A DNA stretch of 64,000 nt from Maricaulis maris. GTDB taxonomy: Bacteria > Pseudomonadota > Alphaproteobacteria > Caulobacterales > Maricaulaceae. Position 1 is the stretch's first letter; each line of letters opens with the position of its first letter. The notes under the pieces are model-generated. The model was given only the letters and a program-made list of their open reading frames with translations. It made no database searches and had not been told where the DNA came from. The stretch lies in contig NZ_RBIM01000003.1 of assembly GCF_003634045.1 (NCBI RefSeq), positions 348,545 to 412,544 on the forward strand, given 5' to 3'. Below are positions 30,416 through 42,849 of the stretch, in pieces. The position numbers and the translations under genes were made by a program.

Positions 30416-32587
30416 TCAATCCACCTCCATCCCCCAGGCACGGGCACGCGCCCGCAGCGGCGCACAGGCCGGACCGGACAGCCTTTTTTTATAGTGACGC
30501 CAGCGCTCGCGCGAGCGGGTGTAGAGCGGCTGAGTGACCTGGTGGGCACTGGGTGTGGAAATCCGGCCGCGCGCCTTCGCGGTCTCGAAGAAACGGGCCT
30601 GCTGAGGTTCCCATGACAGGCCCAGCATCGACATGACCGGTTCGATCGCCGCCTGCGGATCATCGATCAGCGCTTCATAGTCGACATGCGCCAGGCGCGG
30701 CCGGCGCCAGCCCACAAAGCGTTCGAAATGGTCGAAGCTGGCGGCATGGAAGGCAGCGATGCGCTCAAGCCGCGTCATCACCAGCATCGCATTATTGGGC
30801 GCGTAGTCCTGGGCGAAATTGCTGACCGCCACGTCCAGCGGGTGGCGGCGCGCCAGAATGAATGCTGCCGCCGGGAAGATGCGGTGGATCACCGCGGCCC
30901 AGTTCATGTTGAGCGGCAGCTTGTCGATGATCACCTGCCCCGGCGCCGCATCATCGACATGGGAGGCCAGTTGCTCGCGATAGGCAGCCTGCAGGACAGC
31001 CGGATCGGTCGCCTCGACCGCGTCGAGCCAGGCCTCGGTGAAATTGGTTTCATCGCCAGAGACCCCGGGGATGACGGCGCGCAGGGCATCGATCAGGACC
31101 GGCTTTTCCTCAAGCACATCGACGACGCTGTGAGCGCGCAGAACGCTGTCGAGCAAGGTCGTGCCCGAGCGTGGGAACCCGACCAGAAATGCCAGGTCCG
31201 CCCCCGCCTCCGCACCCTTGGGCCGCGCTGGCGTCCGGGTGAGCGGATTGCCGGACTTGATCTCTGCCAGAAGGCGGGCGTCGAGACTGGCCAGCCGCGC
31301 CAACGGCATGGTGTGGTCGCACACGCCGCTGGCCTCCCAATTGACCTCCAGCAAACGATTGGCGGTTTCAAAATGCGCCCAGGCCTGATCATGCCGACCC
31401 CGGCGATCCGCGATCTGGCCGGCGATATAGCTGGCGCCGCGACGCGCCTCATCACTGAGATCGCCATCGAGCGCCAGGCTGACAGCCTCTTCCGCAGCGT
31501 CGAGCTGACCGGTTCGCAACAGCGCCCGTGCCCGGGCATGGTGGAGGTCAGGATGATCGAGATCGGCCCCCAGGGCGGCCGCCTGTTGCCGCAATTCAAG
31601 CCAGGCCCCGGGTTCCAGGTCATGCTCATGAAAGATGGCTGCCGCAATCAGCGTCGCATGCGGGGCCTCGCCGTCGGCGAGCGCGTCGCGGAACAGGGCA
31701 GCGCCGGCCTCCGGTCGCCCTGCTGCGTCCAACAGGCGCGCGGCCAGCAAGTGCCAGCGGGCCGGGTCACCGCCACGTTCAGCCGGCAAGCCGTCCAATA
31801 CCGCCAGCGCATCATCGGCGCGGTCGTCGCTCATCAGCTGGCCACACAGCATCTCGGCCAGGCGCAATTGCGGACCACACAGGTCGAGCGACCGCAACAG
31901 GACACGCTCGGCATCCCGGCGCCGGACCGGGGATTGCTGCAGGATCGTCGTCAGCGCGTGCCAGCCGGCGACGTCGGCCGGTGCCAGCATGATGGCGCGG
32001 CGGGCATGAAATTCGGCTTGTTGCAGATCACCGCATGCCATGGCCAGTCGCGACAAGACCACCCAGAGGCCGGGCCGGTCCGGCAGGGCCCAGACCAGAT
32101 CGCGTGCCGCGGCCAGAGCCGCCGCGGCATCAGTGCCCAAGGGCAGGCCCTCAATTTCGGCAAGCCGGGTCGCGGCAGTCGTCGCTCCACCGCGATCGGC
32201 AAGACCGGAATAACGGGCCCGGACAGCGTCATCCGCCGGGAACTGGCGCGCTGCAGCCTGCAAGGCTTGGTCGTCGGGAAGGGCTTGCCGTGCTGCATCG
32301 AGACAGGCGGCGGCACGGGCCGGCTCATCCAGTTCCACCAGCGTACGCGCCAGGCCGATCCAGAAGCCCGGCTGGTCACGGCGCAGCGCGGTCGCGTTCA
32401 TGAAACAGGGCAGCGCCAGATGCGGCTGACCGGCCATCAGCGTCACGGCCCCGAGATTATTGTGGGCACGCGCCAGATGCGGGTCGAGATCGAGCGCCCG
32501 GCACCAAGCCAGGGCCGCACCGTCATGATCACCCGCCTTTAGGGCGACATTGCCCGCCTCGATGAAGGCTTCCACGGTTTCGCTCAT
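30416..32587 (-). CDS. TPR-repeat sulfotransferase family protein
   Basis: A protein of 723 residues. The N-terminal 450 residues form tetratricopeptide-like helical repeats (for example GNVALKAGDHDGAALAWCRALDLDPH). The C-terminal domain is a sulfotransferase with the PAPS 5'-phosphosulfate loop FLVGFPRSGTTLLDS and a 3'-phosphate motif ILARRHPLDVAVSNF. The acceptor could be a protein, lipid or glycan; the TPR part may select it. The start at 32587 has an AGGGG site; the frame to 32686 adds a poorly coding extension. Divergent from carA. Confidence 0.88.
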   Translation of the reverse strand: MSETVEAFIEAGNVALKAGDHDGAALAWCRALDLDPHLARAHNNLGAVTLMAGQPHLALPCFMNATALRRDQPGFWIGLARTLVELDEPARAAACLDAARQALPDDQALQAAARQFPADDAVRARYSGLADRGGATTAATRLAEIEGLPLGTDAAAALAAARDLVWALPDRPGLWVVLSRLAMACGDLQQAEFHARRAIMLAPADVAGWHALTTILQQSPVRRRDAERVLLRSLDLCGPQLRLAEMLCGQLMSDDRADDALAVLDGLPAERGGDPARWHLLAARLLDAAGRPEAGAALFRDALADGEAPHATLIAAAIFHEHDLEPGAWLELRQQAAALGADLDHPDLHHARARALLRTGQLDAAEEAVSLALDGDLSDEARRGASYIAGQIADRRGRHDQAWAHFETANRLLEVNWEASGVCDHTMPLARLASLDARLLAEIKSGNPLTRTPARPKGAEAGADLAFLVGFPRSGTTLLDSVLRAHSVVDVLEEKPVLIDALRAVIPGVSGDETNFTEAWLDAVEATDPAVLQAAYREQLASHVDDAAPGQVIIDKLPLNMNWAAVIHRIFPAAAFILARRHPLDVAVSNFAQDYAPNNAMLVMTRLERIAAFHAASFDHFERFVGWRRPRLAHVDYEALIDDPQAAIEPVMSMLGLSWEPQQARFFETAKARGRISTPSAHQVTQPLYTRSRERWRHYKKRLSGPACAPLRARARAWGMEVD

Positions 32588-32806
32588 GGCTCGACGCCCC
32601 TCGGCTTGCGGCCACCAGTATCGCGAGGCGCGACCGGCCACGGCAAGCCGGGCTTGCAGACGATGGACTTGGTTCGCCCCGGTCACTGCAACGCTATTGA
32701 CCCGGCCTGCATCAACCGCTAGCAGAGCGCCCGTTTACCCGCCCCTCGCCACCGACCGATTCCGGACGGCGCGAGCGCGCCCCGCAAGACCCTTGGAGAC
32801 AAAGCC

Positions 32807-33979
32807 ATGACGTCCACGCCGACCCAAATTCCGACCGGCGCGCTGGCGCTTGCCGATGGCACTGTGTTCCTGGGCCATGGCACCGGCGCAACCGGTACCG
32901 CCCTGGGCGAGGTCTGCTTCAACACGGCGATGACCGGCCACCAGGAAATCCTGGCCGACCCGTCCTATGCCGGCCAGGTGGTCTGCTTCACCTTCCCGCA
33001 TGTCGGCAATGTCGGCGCCAATGCCGAAGACGAGGAAGCCGCGTCGCCGCAGGCCCGCAAGGCCGCCGTCGGCATGATCGCCCGCGCGAAAATCACGCCG
33101 CCGGCCAGCTGGCGCGCCGAAACGACGTTTGAGGAATGGTTGCGCACCCGCGGCATCGTCGCGCTGACCGGGGTCGACACCCGCGCCCTGACCCGCCGCA
33201 TTCGCGAACATGGCATGCAGATGTGCGCCATCGCGCATGATCCGGCCGGCAATATCGATATCGACGCCCTCAAGGCCGCCGCCAAGGCTGCGCCGACGAT
33301 GGAAGGCCGCGAGCTGGCCGCCGATGTCGCCCGCACCGAGGGCGGTGACTGGACCGAGGGCAATTGGACACTGGGCGAAGGCTATGCGGTCGGGCCGGAA
33401 GACGGACCTCGCATCGTGGTGCTCGATTATGGTGTGAAGGCCAATATCCTGCGCCTGCTGACAGGCGCCGGCGCCCGCGTCGCCGTGCTGCCGGGCAAGG
33501 CCTCGATCGAAGATATCAAGGCGCTCAATCCGGATGGCGTGGTCGTCTCCAACGGACCGGGTGACCCGGCCGAGACCGGCAAATACGCGCTGGCGACCAT
33601 CCAGGCCGTCCTCGACGCCAACATCCCGACCTTGGGCATCTGCCTTGGCCACCAGATGCTGGCCCTGGCCATCGGTGCCAAGACCGCGAAAATGCCCCAG
33701 GGCCATCACGGCGCCAATCACCCGGTGAAGAATCACGAAACCGGCCAGGTCGAGATCGTATCGATGAATCACGGCTTCGCCGTCGACGGCGCCAGCCTGC
33801 CCGCCAATGCCGAAGAGACCCATGTCTCGCTGTTCGACGGCTCCAACTCCGGCTTTAAACTGACCGACAAGCCGGTCTGGGCCGTCCAGCACCACCCCGA
33901 AGCCAGCCCCGGCCCGCAGGACAGTTTCGGCGTGTTCGACCGCTTTGTGGGTCAATTGAAGGGGCGGGTTGAGGCTTAG
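32807..33979 (+). CDS. carA: Carbamoyl-phosphate synthase small (glutaminase) subunit
   Basis: Supplies ammonia from glutamine to CarB for pyrimidine and arginine synthesis. It has 390 residues. The N-terminal CarA domain carries LGEVCFNTAMTGHQEILADPSYAGQ. The class I amidotransferase domain has the catalytic Cys in LGICLGHQML and His/Glu in HHPEASPGP. The ATG at 32807 fits the family start. carB lies 4.7 kb downstream rather than adjacent, a split arrangement common in alphaproteobacteria. Confidence 0.97.
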   Translation: MTSTPTQIPTGALALADGTVFLGHGTGATGTALGEVCFNTAMTGHQEILADPSYAGQVVCFTFPHVGNVGANAEDEEAASPQARKAAVGMIARAKITPPASWRAETTFEEWLRTRGIVALTGVDTRALTRRIREHGMQMCAIAHDPAGNIDIDALKAAAKAAPTMEGRELAADVARTEGGDWTEGNWTLGEGYAVGPEDGPRIVVLDYGVKANILRLLTGAGARVAVLPGKASIEDIKALNPDGVVVSNGPGDPAETGKYALATIQAVLDANIPTLGICLGHQMLALAIGAKTAKMPQGHHGANHPVKNHETGQVEIVSMNHGFAVDGASLPANAEETHVSLFDGSNSGFKLTDKPVWAVQHHPEASPGPQDSFGVFDRFVGQLKGRVEA

Positions 33980-34011
33980 AGCCCTCGGACACGTCGCACT
34001 TTTCCCATCGC

Positions 34012-34122
34012 CATCCCCCGGCTTGTCCGGGGGACCTGAGCTACCCCGTTTCAGCCTGTGGCGCGTTCAGCGCGGACAATACAGACCCGTTGGCTGAGGT
34101 CCCCCGGACAAGCCGGGGGATG
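34012..34122. repeat. Long inverted repeat downstream of carA
   Basis: Two 30-nt arms (34012-34041 and 34093-34122) are inverted copies with one mismatch, separated by 51 nt. Each arm contains its own hairpin (CCCCCGG, 5-nt loop, CCGGGGG). There is no T-run after either. The form suggests a repetitive extragenic element rather than a simple terminator, though it could also end carA transcription. Confidence 0.75.
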
Positions 34123-34183
34123 ACGGTGGGTGTGAGTTCTGAAAACAAGTGAACCCCGGCACAAATCGCGCCATCATGGCGAG

Positions 34184-35689
34184 ATGCTCAATCGCCGCAC
34201 CCTTCTCGCCGCCACGGCTGCATCCGGTCTCGCCGCCTGTGGGCGCTCCGGCCCGCCGCCTGATCTCCTGCGTGTCGCCACGACCGGCCTGCCGGACAGT
34301 CTTGACCCGGCCCGCGGTGAGTTCGCAGCGGCGGCTCTGGTCTACAAGCAAATCCATGCCGGTCTGACGGAGTACGCGCCTGATGGCTCGGTCGGCCCCG
34401 GACTGGCCGAGGACTGGTCTGTCGATGGGAGCGGCCTGGTCTGGACCTTTCGGCTACGCGAGCGGCTGATGTGGTCGGATGGCCATCCGCTGACGGCTGA
34501 AGATGTGGCCTGGTCGGCCCGGCGCATTGTCGACCCGACCCAGAGCTTTGCCGTGCTGGGCGATTTCTATGCCGTCACGAATGCGCGGGCGATCCATGCC
34601 GGCGAGATGGCACCGGACCGGCTGGGCGTGACCGCGCTGGATGATCGCACGGTGGAATTCCGGCTCGAGACGCCGCTGGGCCTGCTGCCGACGCTGATGC
34701 GCGAATTCTACCCCTTCCCGCGCCATGTCATCGAACGCGTCGGGCTGGACTGGGTCCGTCCAGAACACATCGTCACGGCCGGGGCCTACACGGTGACGGC
34801 CGAGAGCCAGATCAGTCTCGACCTGACAAGGAACCCGAACCATTACGCCGCCGGCACCGTCTCCATCCCGGCCATCCGCATCGACGGCGTGCGCGAGGAC
34901 GCCACCCGCATGCGCCTCTTCCGCGCCGGCGATTACGATCTTGCCGACCGGCCGCCGGCCAACCAGATCGATTACTGGCGCGAACGCCTGGGCACGCAGT
35001 TCCAGAGTTTCGACGCGCCGATCCTGCGCTATCTGAAAATCAATCACGCGCGGGCGCCGCTGGATGATGTCCGCGTCCGGCGACTATTGTCCCGAGCCAT
35101 CGACCGCCCCTTCCTGGCGCGTGAGTTTTACGCCGATACCGCCGCCCCGACCGAACTGGTCATTCCCGGGTCCGTCATCACTGACAGCGAGCCGGCGCCG
35201 CAGGCCGGCGGCATGTCCCGGCCGCTCGAAATCCGCACCACGACCGGCGAAGGCGAACGCCTCGCCGTGGCGATTGCCGATGACTGGGCCCGGTTCGGGA
35301 TCGAGACCGAGCTTCTGGTCAGCTATCCCACCGACCTCTACCAGGCCGTCGATGCCGGCGATTTCGATATCGCCATCGCCAGCTTCAATCGAGGCCTGAA
35401 GTCCGATCCCTTCTTCATGCTCGACCCGTTTGCGCCCGGCGGGTTCGCGGCCAATTTCAACTGGGACGACCCGACCTTCGCCGAATTGATGGCCGCTGCC
35501 CGGCGCCAGAATGACCCGTCCGCCCGCGCCCAGCTCTATCTCGCGGCGATGGACCGGATCCACGAGGACATGGCCATCATCCCGCTCCTCCACGAACGCG
35601 CCCACTGGCTTGTCGGGCCACGCGTTGGCGGCACACGGAACGACATCCAGCCGATGTTGTGGCGTGATCTGGAGTTGGCCGATGCGTGA
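34184..35689 (+). CDS. ABC-type peptide/opine solute-binding lipoprotein (family 5)
   Basis: A 501-residue periplasmic binding protein of the DppA/OppA family. The N terminus combines a twin-arginine-like NRRTLLAATAA with a lipobox GLAACG. Family features include LDPARGEFAAAALVYKQIHAGLTEY, WSDGHPLTAEDVAWSARRI and a long C-terminal lobe. No permease or ATPase gene is adjacent, so it either uses a transporter encoded elsewhere or has another role such as ligand sensing. Ribosome site weak (GGCGAG directly upstream). Confidence 0.9.
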   Translation: MLNRRTLLAATAASGLAACGRSGPPPDLLRVATTGLPDSLDPARGEFAAAALVYKQIHAGLTEYAPDGSVGPGLAEDWSVDGSGLVWTFRLRERLMWSDGHPLTAEDVAWSARRIVDPTQSFAVLGDFYAVTNARAIHAGEMAPDRLGVTALDDRTVEFRLETPLGLLPTLMREFYPFPRHVIERVGLDWVRPEHIVTAGAYTVTAESQISLDLTRNPNHYAAGTVSIPAIRIDGVREDATRMRLFRAGDYDLADRPPANQIDYWRERLGTQFQSFDAPILRYLKINHARAPLDDVRVRRLLSRAIDRPFLAREFYADTAAPTELVIPGSVITDSEPAPQAGGMSRPLEIRTTTGEGERLAVAIADDWARFGIETELLVSYPTDLYQAVDAGDFDIAIASFNRGLKSDPFFMLDPFAPGGFAANFNWDDPTFAELMAAARRQNDPSARAQLYLAAMDRIHEDMAIIPLLHERAHWLVGPRVGGTRNDIQPMLWRDLELADA

Positions 35690-35827
35690 GATGGAAGAGC
35701 AGTTGAGCGCGTGCTGGCACCAGCAGATGAGCGCACTTTCCTGACGGATCAATTCGAAACGGAACTCGGCGACAAGGCCCGAGCCAACATGCGGCGCGAG
35801 GTCCTGGCACTGGGCGGCAAGCTCTAG
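35690..35827 (+). other. Open in-frame stretch after the solute-binding protein stop
   Basis: Directly after the TGA of the solute-binding protein the same frame stays open for 44 codons, to a TAG at 35825-35827 that overlaps the XRE gene stop. The sequence (from a GTG at 35711: VLAPADERTFLTDQFETELG...) looks protein-like, with regular acidic and basic residues. It could be a gene remnant or a small protein; I see no ribosome site and no family match. Confidence 0.3.
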
Positions 35828-36060
35828 TCCGGCACCTTCCTGAATTCGAACAACTCGCCGGGCTGGCAATCCAGCGCATCGCAGATCGCGATCAGGGTGG
35901 AAAAACGAATGCCCTTGATCTTGCCGGTCTTGATCATCGACAGCGCCTGCTCGGACACACCGATCCGGTCGGCAAGCTCTTTTGATCGGACCTTGCGGCG
36001 CGCCAGCAACACGTCCAGGTGAACGATGATCTCGCCGGGCAGGTCGGGATCGGCGGTCAC
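35824..36060 (-). CDS. XRE-family small HTH regulator
   Basis: A 78-residue Cro/CI-like DNA-binding protein consisting of little more than the helix-turn-helix (VRSKELADRIGVSEQALSMIKTG). The C terminus reads LFEFRKVPD. It resembles the YozG group that is almost always paired with a DUF2975 membrane protein. Its start overlaps the DUF2975 stop by 4 nt (ATGA), so the two are translationally coupled. Confidence 0.92.
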   Translation of the reverse strand: MTADPDLPGEIIVHLDVLLARRKVRSKELADRIGVSEQALSMIKTGKIKGIRFSTLIAICDALDCQPGELFEFRKVPD

Positions 36061-36623
36061 AGGATCAACTCCAGCTCCTCATGGCGACGACGCCCCTCGG
36101 CGAGAATATGCGCCATCAGGAACAAGAGCAGCGCGGTGCCGATCGACTCGATGGTGTCGGACCCCAAGCTGATCTCCACGGCATTCCGGGTATGCGGGTT
36201 GGCGACCGAGAGATAGACGCTGAACACGGTGGTTTCGAACGGAGCCCAGATCGCACCGACAAGGCTGGCCAGGGCAAATTGGCGAAACCCGCCGACCGAG
36301 GCCTCGGAGAAATACTGGCCCTCGGCGCCCTCCAGGAAGAGCCGGCGCACGCCGAACAGCCCGTACAGTGTGAGGCCAATTCCGATCATCGATATGCCGG
36401 CCGCTCCGAGGCGGATCTGGAACACGAACCAGTCGTTTTGGCCATTGCCGACCCAGCGGCTGCCCGGCAATTCACCCAACGCGTTCGCGAGGCCGGGCAA
36501 AAACCAGACACCGAGTCCGAACAACGGCACCAGGACCATGCCGGCCAAAGTCGCCAGGGCTAGAAATCGGCTGAGACGCCGGATGGATCGATCCTGCGGG
36601 ATTGAGGGCATGCGACCGTCCAT
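36057..36623 (-). CDS. DUF2975 membrane protein
   Basis: A 188-residue integral membrane protein with four predicted helices: about 19-40, 70-95, 108-130 and 140-165. The basic N terminus (RSIRRLSRF) suggests a cytoplasmic start. The family occurs with an XRE regulator and may sequester it at the membrane until a signal arrives, but this has not been shown here. The start at 36623 abuts a 21-bp palindrome, a likely operator; an internal ATG at 36611 is also possible. Confidence 0.85.
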   Translation of the reverse strand: MDGRMPSIPQDRSIRRLSRFLALATLAGMVLVPLFGLGVWFLPGLANALGELPGSRWVGNGQNDWFVFQIRLGAAGISMIGIGLTLYGLFGVRRLFLEGAEGQYFSEASVGGFRQFALASLVGAIWAPFETTVFSVYLSVANPHTRNAVEISLGSDTIESIGTALLLFLMAHILAEGRRRHEELELIL

Positions 36624-36624
36624 G

Positions 36625-36645
36625 AATTAAAGTTAAACTTGAATT
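36625..36645. promoter_or_regulatory. Palindromic operator candidate of the DUF2975-XRE operon
   Basis: AATTAAAGTT and AACTTGAATT flank a single central A: 10-bp arms with one mismatch. It lies immediately upstream of the DUF2975 start codon, in a short AT-rich stretch within a GC-rich region. The coupled XRE protein is the obvious candidate binder, for autorepression. Confidence 0.5.
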
Positions 36646-36968
36646 TCTATGCATATTAGTTGAATTGTTTCACACCGGCAATCGGGAGCGCACACCGTGT
36701 GTCAACCCACCCCCAGCCGTCGCGGCCTGTGTGTCTTGCTGTCTGCCTGCGCCCCATTCCTCACGCAGGGGCCAGTCTCAGCATCCAGTCCCGATTGCCG
36801 GCCCCAATCAATCGCCCGACTACCTGCGGCGAAGCTTGTTGCCGAAAACCCCTTTAAGTTGTAGCGTCGTTCTGCTCCATTGATCGTATTCGCATAAACA
36901 CCGGCCTGCCGACTTCCCCGATGTCTGGGTGAAGGATGTGCATCGCCGTTCGGCACCCGGGGGAATTC
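36646..36968. other. Intergenic region between divergent DUF2975 and phosphoesterase genes
   Basis: About 320 nt without a credible gene; the two short frames of about 65-72 codons starting near 36660 lack family features and ribosome sites. It holds an inverted repeat with perfect 13-nt arms (36675-36687 and 36789-36801) around a 101-nt spacer, and a small CACAC/GTGTG palindrome near 36690. A structured leader of the phosphoesterase transcript is possible. Confidence 0.4.
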
Positions 36969-38414
36969 ATGATCGACAGCCACAGCCAGCGCGCTTGCCT
37001 GGCCTTGCTTGCCGCCAGCACGCTCGCCCTGTCCGCCTGTTCGGACACCGGCGGGACGGCCGACACCGACACGGGCAGCGCATCGGACGCCGCCATGGCG
37101 GCCGGCGACGGCCTGGCACAGGGCGGCGAAACGGGCGGCGAAACGGCGGCAGCTGCCGCCGACCCTGTCATCCCGGCGCCCGCGGCGGCCGCGTCTGCGA
37201 CCTTCCTTGCCCTGTCCGACGTGCACCGGCTGCGGGACGGGCATCCCTGCACCGGCCGCACCTGTCAAACCTCGCCGGCCTTCTGGACCGCGACACAGAC
37301 ACAGGCCCAGGCGCTGCTGTCCAGTCAAACTCCCGACTTCGTGATCTATCTGGGCGATATGCCGGAACACAGCATTCCCGACGAGAGCGAGCGCAGGCCG
37401 GTTCTCGCGAACGTCCTGGATGGTCTGGAAAACATTGTCTCCGGCACCACCACGCCGCTATTCTACCTGCCCGGCAATAACGACACGGTGGAGCGCAATC
37501 ACGGCCGCGGTGATTTCGACTACTGCCCCTTCACCGATCATGACCAGAGCGTCTTCAACACGGTCGACGATCCGACCGTGTGGCCGGTGATCAACGGCTC
37601 GGCCGACATCATCGACCGCAGCCGTCTCACTGACGGCTATTACGCGGCCCGCATCACGGTCGGCGCCAGCGCGGCACCGCTGCGAATTCTGGCCCTGAAC
37701 ACCAATATCTATACCGCCGACTACAGCCGCTGTTCCGATCTTGTGAACGCCGCCGCGACAGGATCGGCACAACTCGACTGGCTGGCGGACCAGCTCGATG
37801 CCGCCACCACAGCGAATGAACCCGTCCTGCTGGCCATGCACGTTCCGCCCGGGATCGACGGCCATAGCGGCCATTCAATGTGGGACGACAGCCTCGCCTA
37901 CCAGGGTCGCGACTCCGCGCTCACCGGGCGCCGGATGCAGGATGTCTTGCTGACCTATATCGGCAACCACCAGCCGGTGATCACCACCGTGCTCGCCGGC
38001 CACACCCATCTCAATGGCATACGCCGCCTGCACACCTGCGAGGCAACGCCCGGCGTCTCGGAACTTCTGGTGTCAGTGCCGGGTATCAGCACCGACCACG
38101 GCAATACGCCCGGCATGAAAATCTTCGAGCTCGGCAGCGGGCTGGAACCGGTTGAGGTCACCACTTATGGCGCGACCTATGTCGAGCCGCCGGTCGACGA
38201 CTATGCCTGGAGCGGCGGGATCAGCTACGGTTTCCGCACGAATTATCCCAACACCACGCCTGCCGGGACCTCACTACTGGACCAGGTCGACAGCCTGTCC
38301 GACGACGCTCGCTGGGTGAATATGTGGGGGCATCTTTATGTCGATGACCGGGACGCAGCGGTCCCGCTCGATTCGGATTATGAAGACGCGATGGATGTTC
38401 ACTGCGCGCCGTGA
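36969..38414 (+). CDS. Metallophosphoesterase lipoprotein (acid-sphingomyelinase-like)
   Basis: A 481-residue envelope phosphoesterase. The signal peptide ends at a lipobox (LALSAC) and is followed by a low-complexity Thr/Asp/Ala linker. The calcineurin-like metal motifs are in order: ALSDVHRL, YLGDMPEH, PGNNDT, AMHVPPG and AGHTHLNG. The layout resembles secreted acid-sphingomyelinase-like phosphodiesterases, so the substrate may be a phosphodiester lipid or nucleotide. The start at 36969 has a GGGGGAA site. Confidence 0.88.
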   Translation: MIDSHSQRACLALLAASTLALSACSDTGGTADTDTGSASDAAMAAGDGLAQGGETGGETAAAAADPVIPAPAAAASATFLALSDVHRLRDGHPCTGRTCQTSPAFWTATQTQAQALLSSQTPDFVIYLGDMPEHSIPDESERRPVLANVLDGLENIVSGTTTPLFYLPGNNDTVERNHGRGDFDYCPFTDHDQSVFNTVDDPTVWPVINGSADIIDRSRLTDGYYAARITVGASAAPLRILALNTNIYTADYSRCSDLVNAAATGSAQLDWLADQLDAATTANEPVLLAMHVPPGIDGHSGHSMWDDSLAYQGRDSALTGRRMQDVLLTYIGNHQPVITTVLAGHTHLNGIRRLHTCEATPGVSELLVSVPGISTDHGNTPGMKIFELGSGLEPVEVTTYGATYVEPPVDDYAWSGGISYGFRTNYPNTTPAGTSLLDQVDSLSDDARWVNMWGHLYVDDRDAAVPLDSDYEDAMDVHCAP

Positions 38415-38696
38415 GGTGTCGCAGGCCAATGGTCGACCGGGCCGCCACCGGGCGCCCGCTTGCGCGTCGCCATCAACGCCGGCCACACCTGTAAAAACAC
38501 CGCTTTCCCGCGTACCGCCGGGACATTGCCGCCTTCTGCACGAAAAGGCGCAGTTTCCCCCTTACTTTCCCGCCGATTCCGCGATACCTACCCGCTTCAG
38601 CACCAAAACTGATCGCTCGCACGGCACTCCGTCCCCGGAGGGCCGCGACGAGCGCGCGCGCATGACACGCGAAAACGGGAAAAGAAGGCCACGCCC

Positions 38697-41954
<3,258 letters not shown>

Positions 41955-42009
41955 TGGTCAATTAAGTGGAGGCTAGCCTGTCTCCTCTTTCCCGAAGATA
42001 AGTGGTCGC

Positions 42010-42483
42010 ATGAACAAGATCCCGATGACGGTCGCCGGGCAAATCGCCCTCGACGAAGAGTTGAAACGTCTGAAAACCATCGAACGCCCGGCCGTGATCG
42101 CGGCGATTTCGGAGGCGCGCGAGCATGGCGATCTCTCTGAAAACGCTGAGTATCACGCGGCCAAGGAACGCCAGGGCTGGATCGAGGGCCGGGTGCAGGA
42201 ACTCGAGGACAAGCTCGCTCGGGCGCAAGTGATCGACATCACCAAAATGTCCGGCGACACGGTCAAGTTTGGCGCGACCGTCACCGTGCTCGACGAGGAC
42301 ACCGAACAGGAATCAACCTATCAGATCGTCGGTGAGGATGAGGCGGATGTGAAATCCGGCAAGATCTCGATCTCCTCGCCGATTGCACGCTCGCTGATCA
42401 ACAAGGAAGTCGGCGATGTTGCCGAGGTCAATGCGCCCGGCGGCCTCAAGAGCTATGAGATCATGTCGGTCGCCTGGGGATAG
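42010..42483 (+). CDS. greA: Transcription elongation factor GreA
   Basis: Rescues backtracked RNA polymerase by stimulating transcript cleavage in the secondary channel. The 157 residues comprise the N-terminal coiled coil with the catalytic acidic tip ([18 protein letters not shown]) and the C-terminal FKBP-like domain ([18 protein letters not shown]). It lies downstream of carB and ends in a clear terminator, an arrangement common in alphaproteobacteria. Confidence 0.97.
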   Translation: MNKIPMTVAGQIALDEELKRLKTIERPAVIAAISEAREHGDLSENAEYHAAKERQGWIEGRVQELEDKLARAQVIDITKMSGDTVKFGATVTVLDEDTEQESTYQIVGEDEADVKSGKISISSPIARSLINKEVGDVAEVNAPGGLKSYEIMSVAWG

Positions 42484-42513
42484 TCGGCTCTTTCAATGCG
42501 ATGACATGCCAAG

Positions 42514-42540
42514 CCGGCGCTCCGATGGGGCGCCGGTTTT
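42514..42540 (+). terminator. Rho-independent terminator of greA
   Basis: CCGGCGC (42514-42520) pairs with GCGCCGG (42530-42536) and is followed by TTTT, 30 nt after the greA stop. Confidence 0.8.
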
Positions 42541-42643
42541 GCGTTTGGGGATGTTCTCATCCGCGACCGGCGCGCCAGCAGGACAAGCCGTCGGTCGGCG
42601 CCCGGGCGGACAGATTTACCCTTAATTCTCTTGCCGGGATTCC

Positions 42644-42724
42644 GCCTCAGAGGGTCAGTCGGGTCAAGGGTGGAACCGCGAAGCGGCCGCTGCGCGGCCC
42701 TTGACCCGACTGACCCTCTGAGGC
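42644..42724. repeat. Perfect 27-bp inverted repeat downstream of greA
   Basis: Arms 42644-42670 and 42698-42724 are exact inverted copies. The 27-nt loop carries its own small CCGC/GCGG-type hairpin. The greA terminator lies upstream, and there is no T-run, so it is not needed for termination. The long perfect cruciform within a 366-nt non-coding gap (42484-42849) looks like a miniature or palindromic repetitive element. The rest of the gap shows no gene. Confidence 0.8.
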
Positions 42725-42849
42725 CCACTGGCTGGCATGGGATTTAAGGTCCGGTTCGAGCGTTGCTCGAGTGGCGACTCAGGGCTTGGCCTCGCTTGAC
42801 GCAGCGCCGGGCCCCGAATTCCGTGAACATCGCGTTTGAGAGCGTGCCC

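Noticed and set aside
30686..32542. 618-codon plus-strand frame opposite the TPR-sulfotransferase
   Set aside because: No recognisable motifs; the minus strand encodes clear TPR repeats and PAPS-binding motifs.
36660..36883. Two short frames of 65-72 codons upstream of the phosphoesterase
   Set aside because: No ribosome site, no family resemblance, and they run across the inverted repeat; likely chance.
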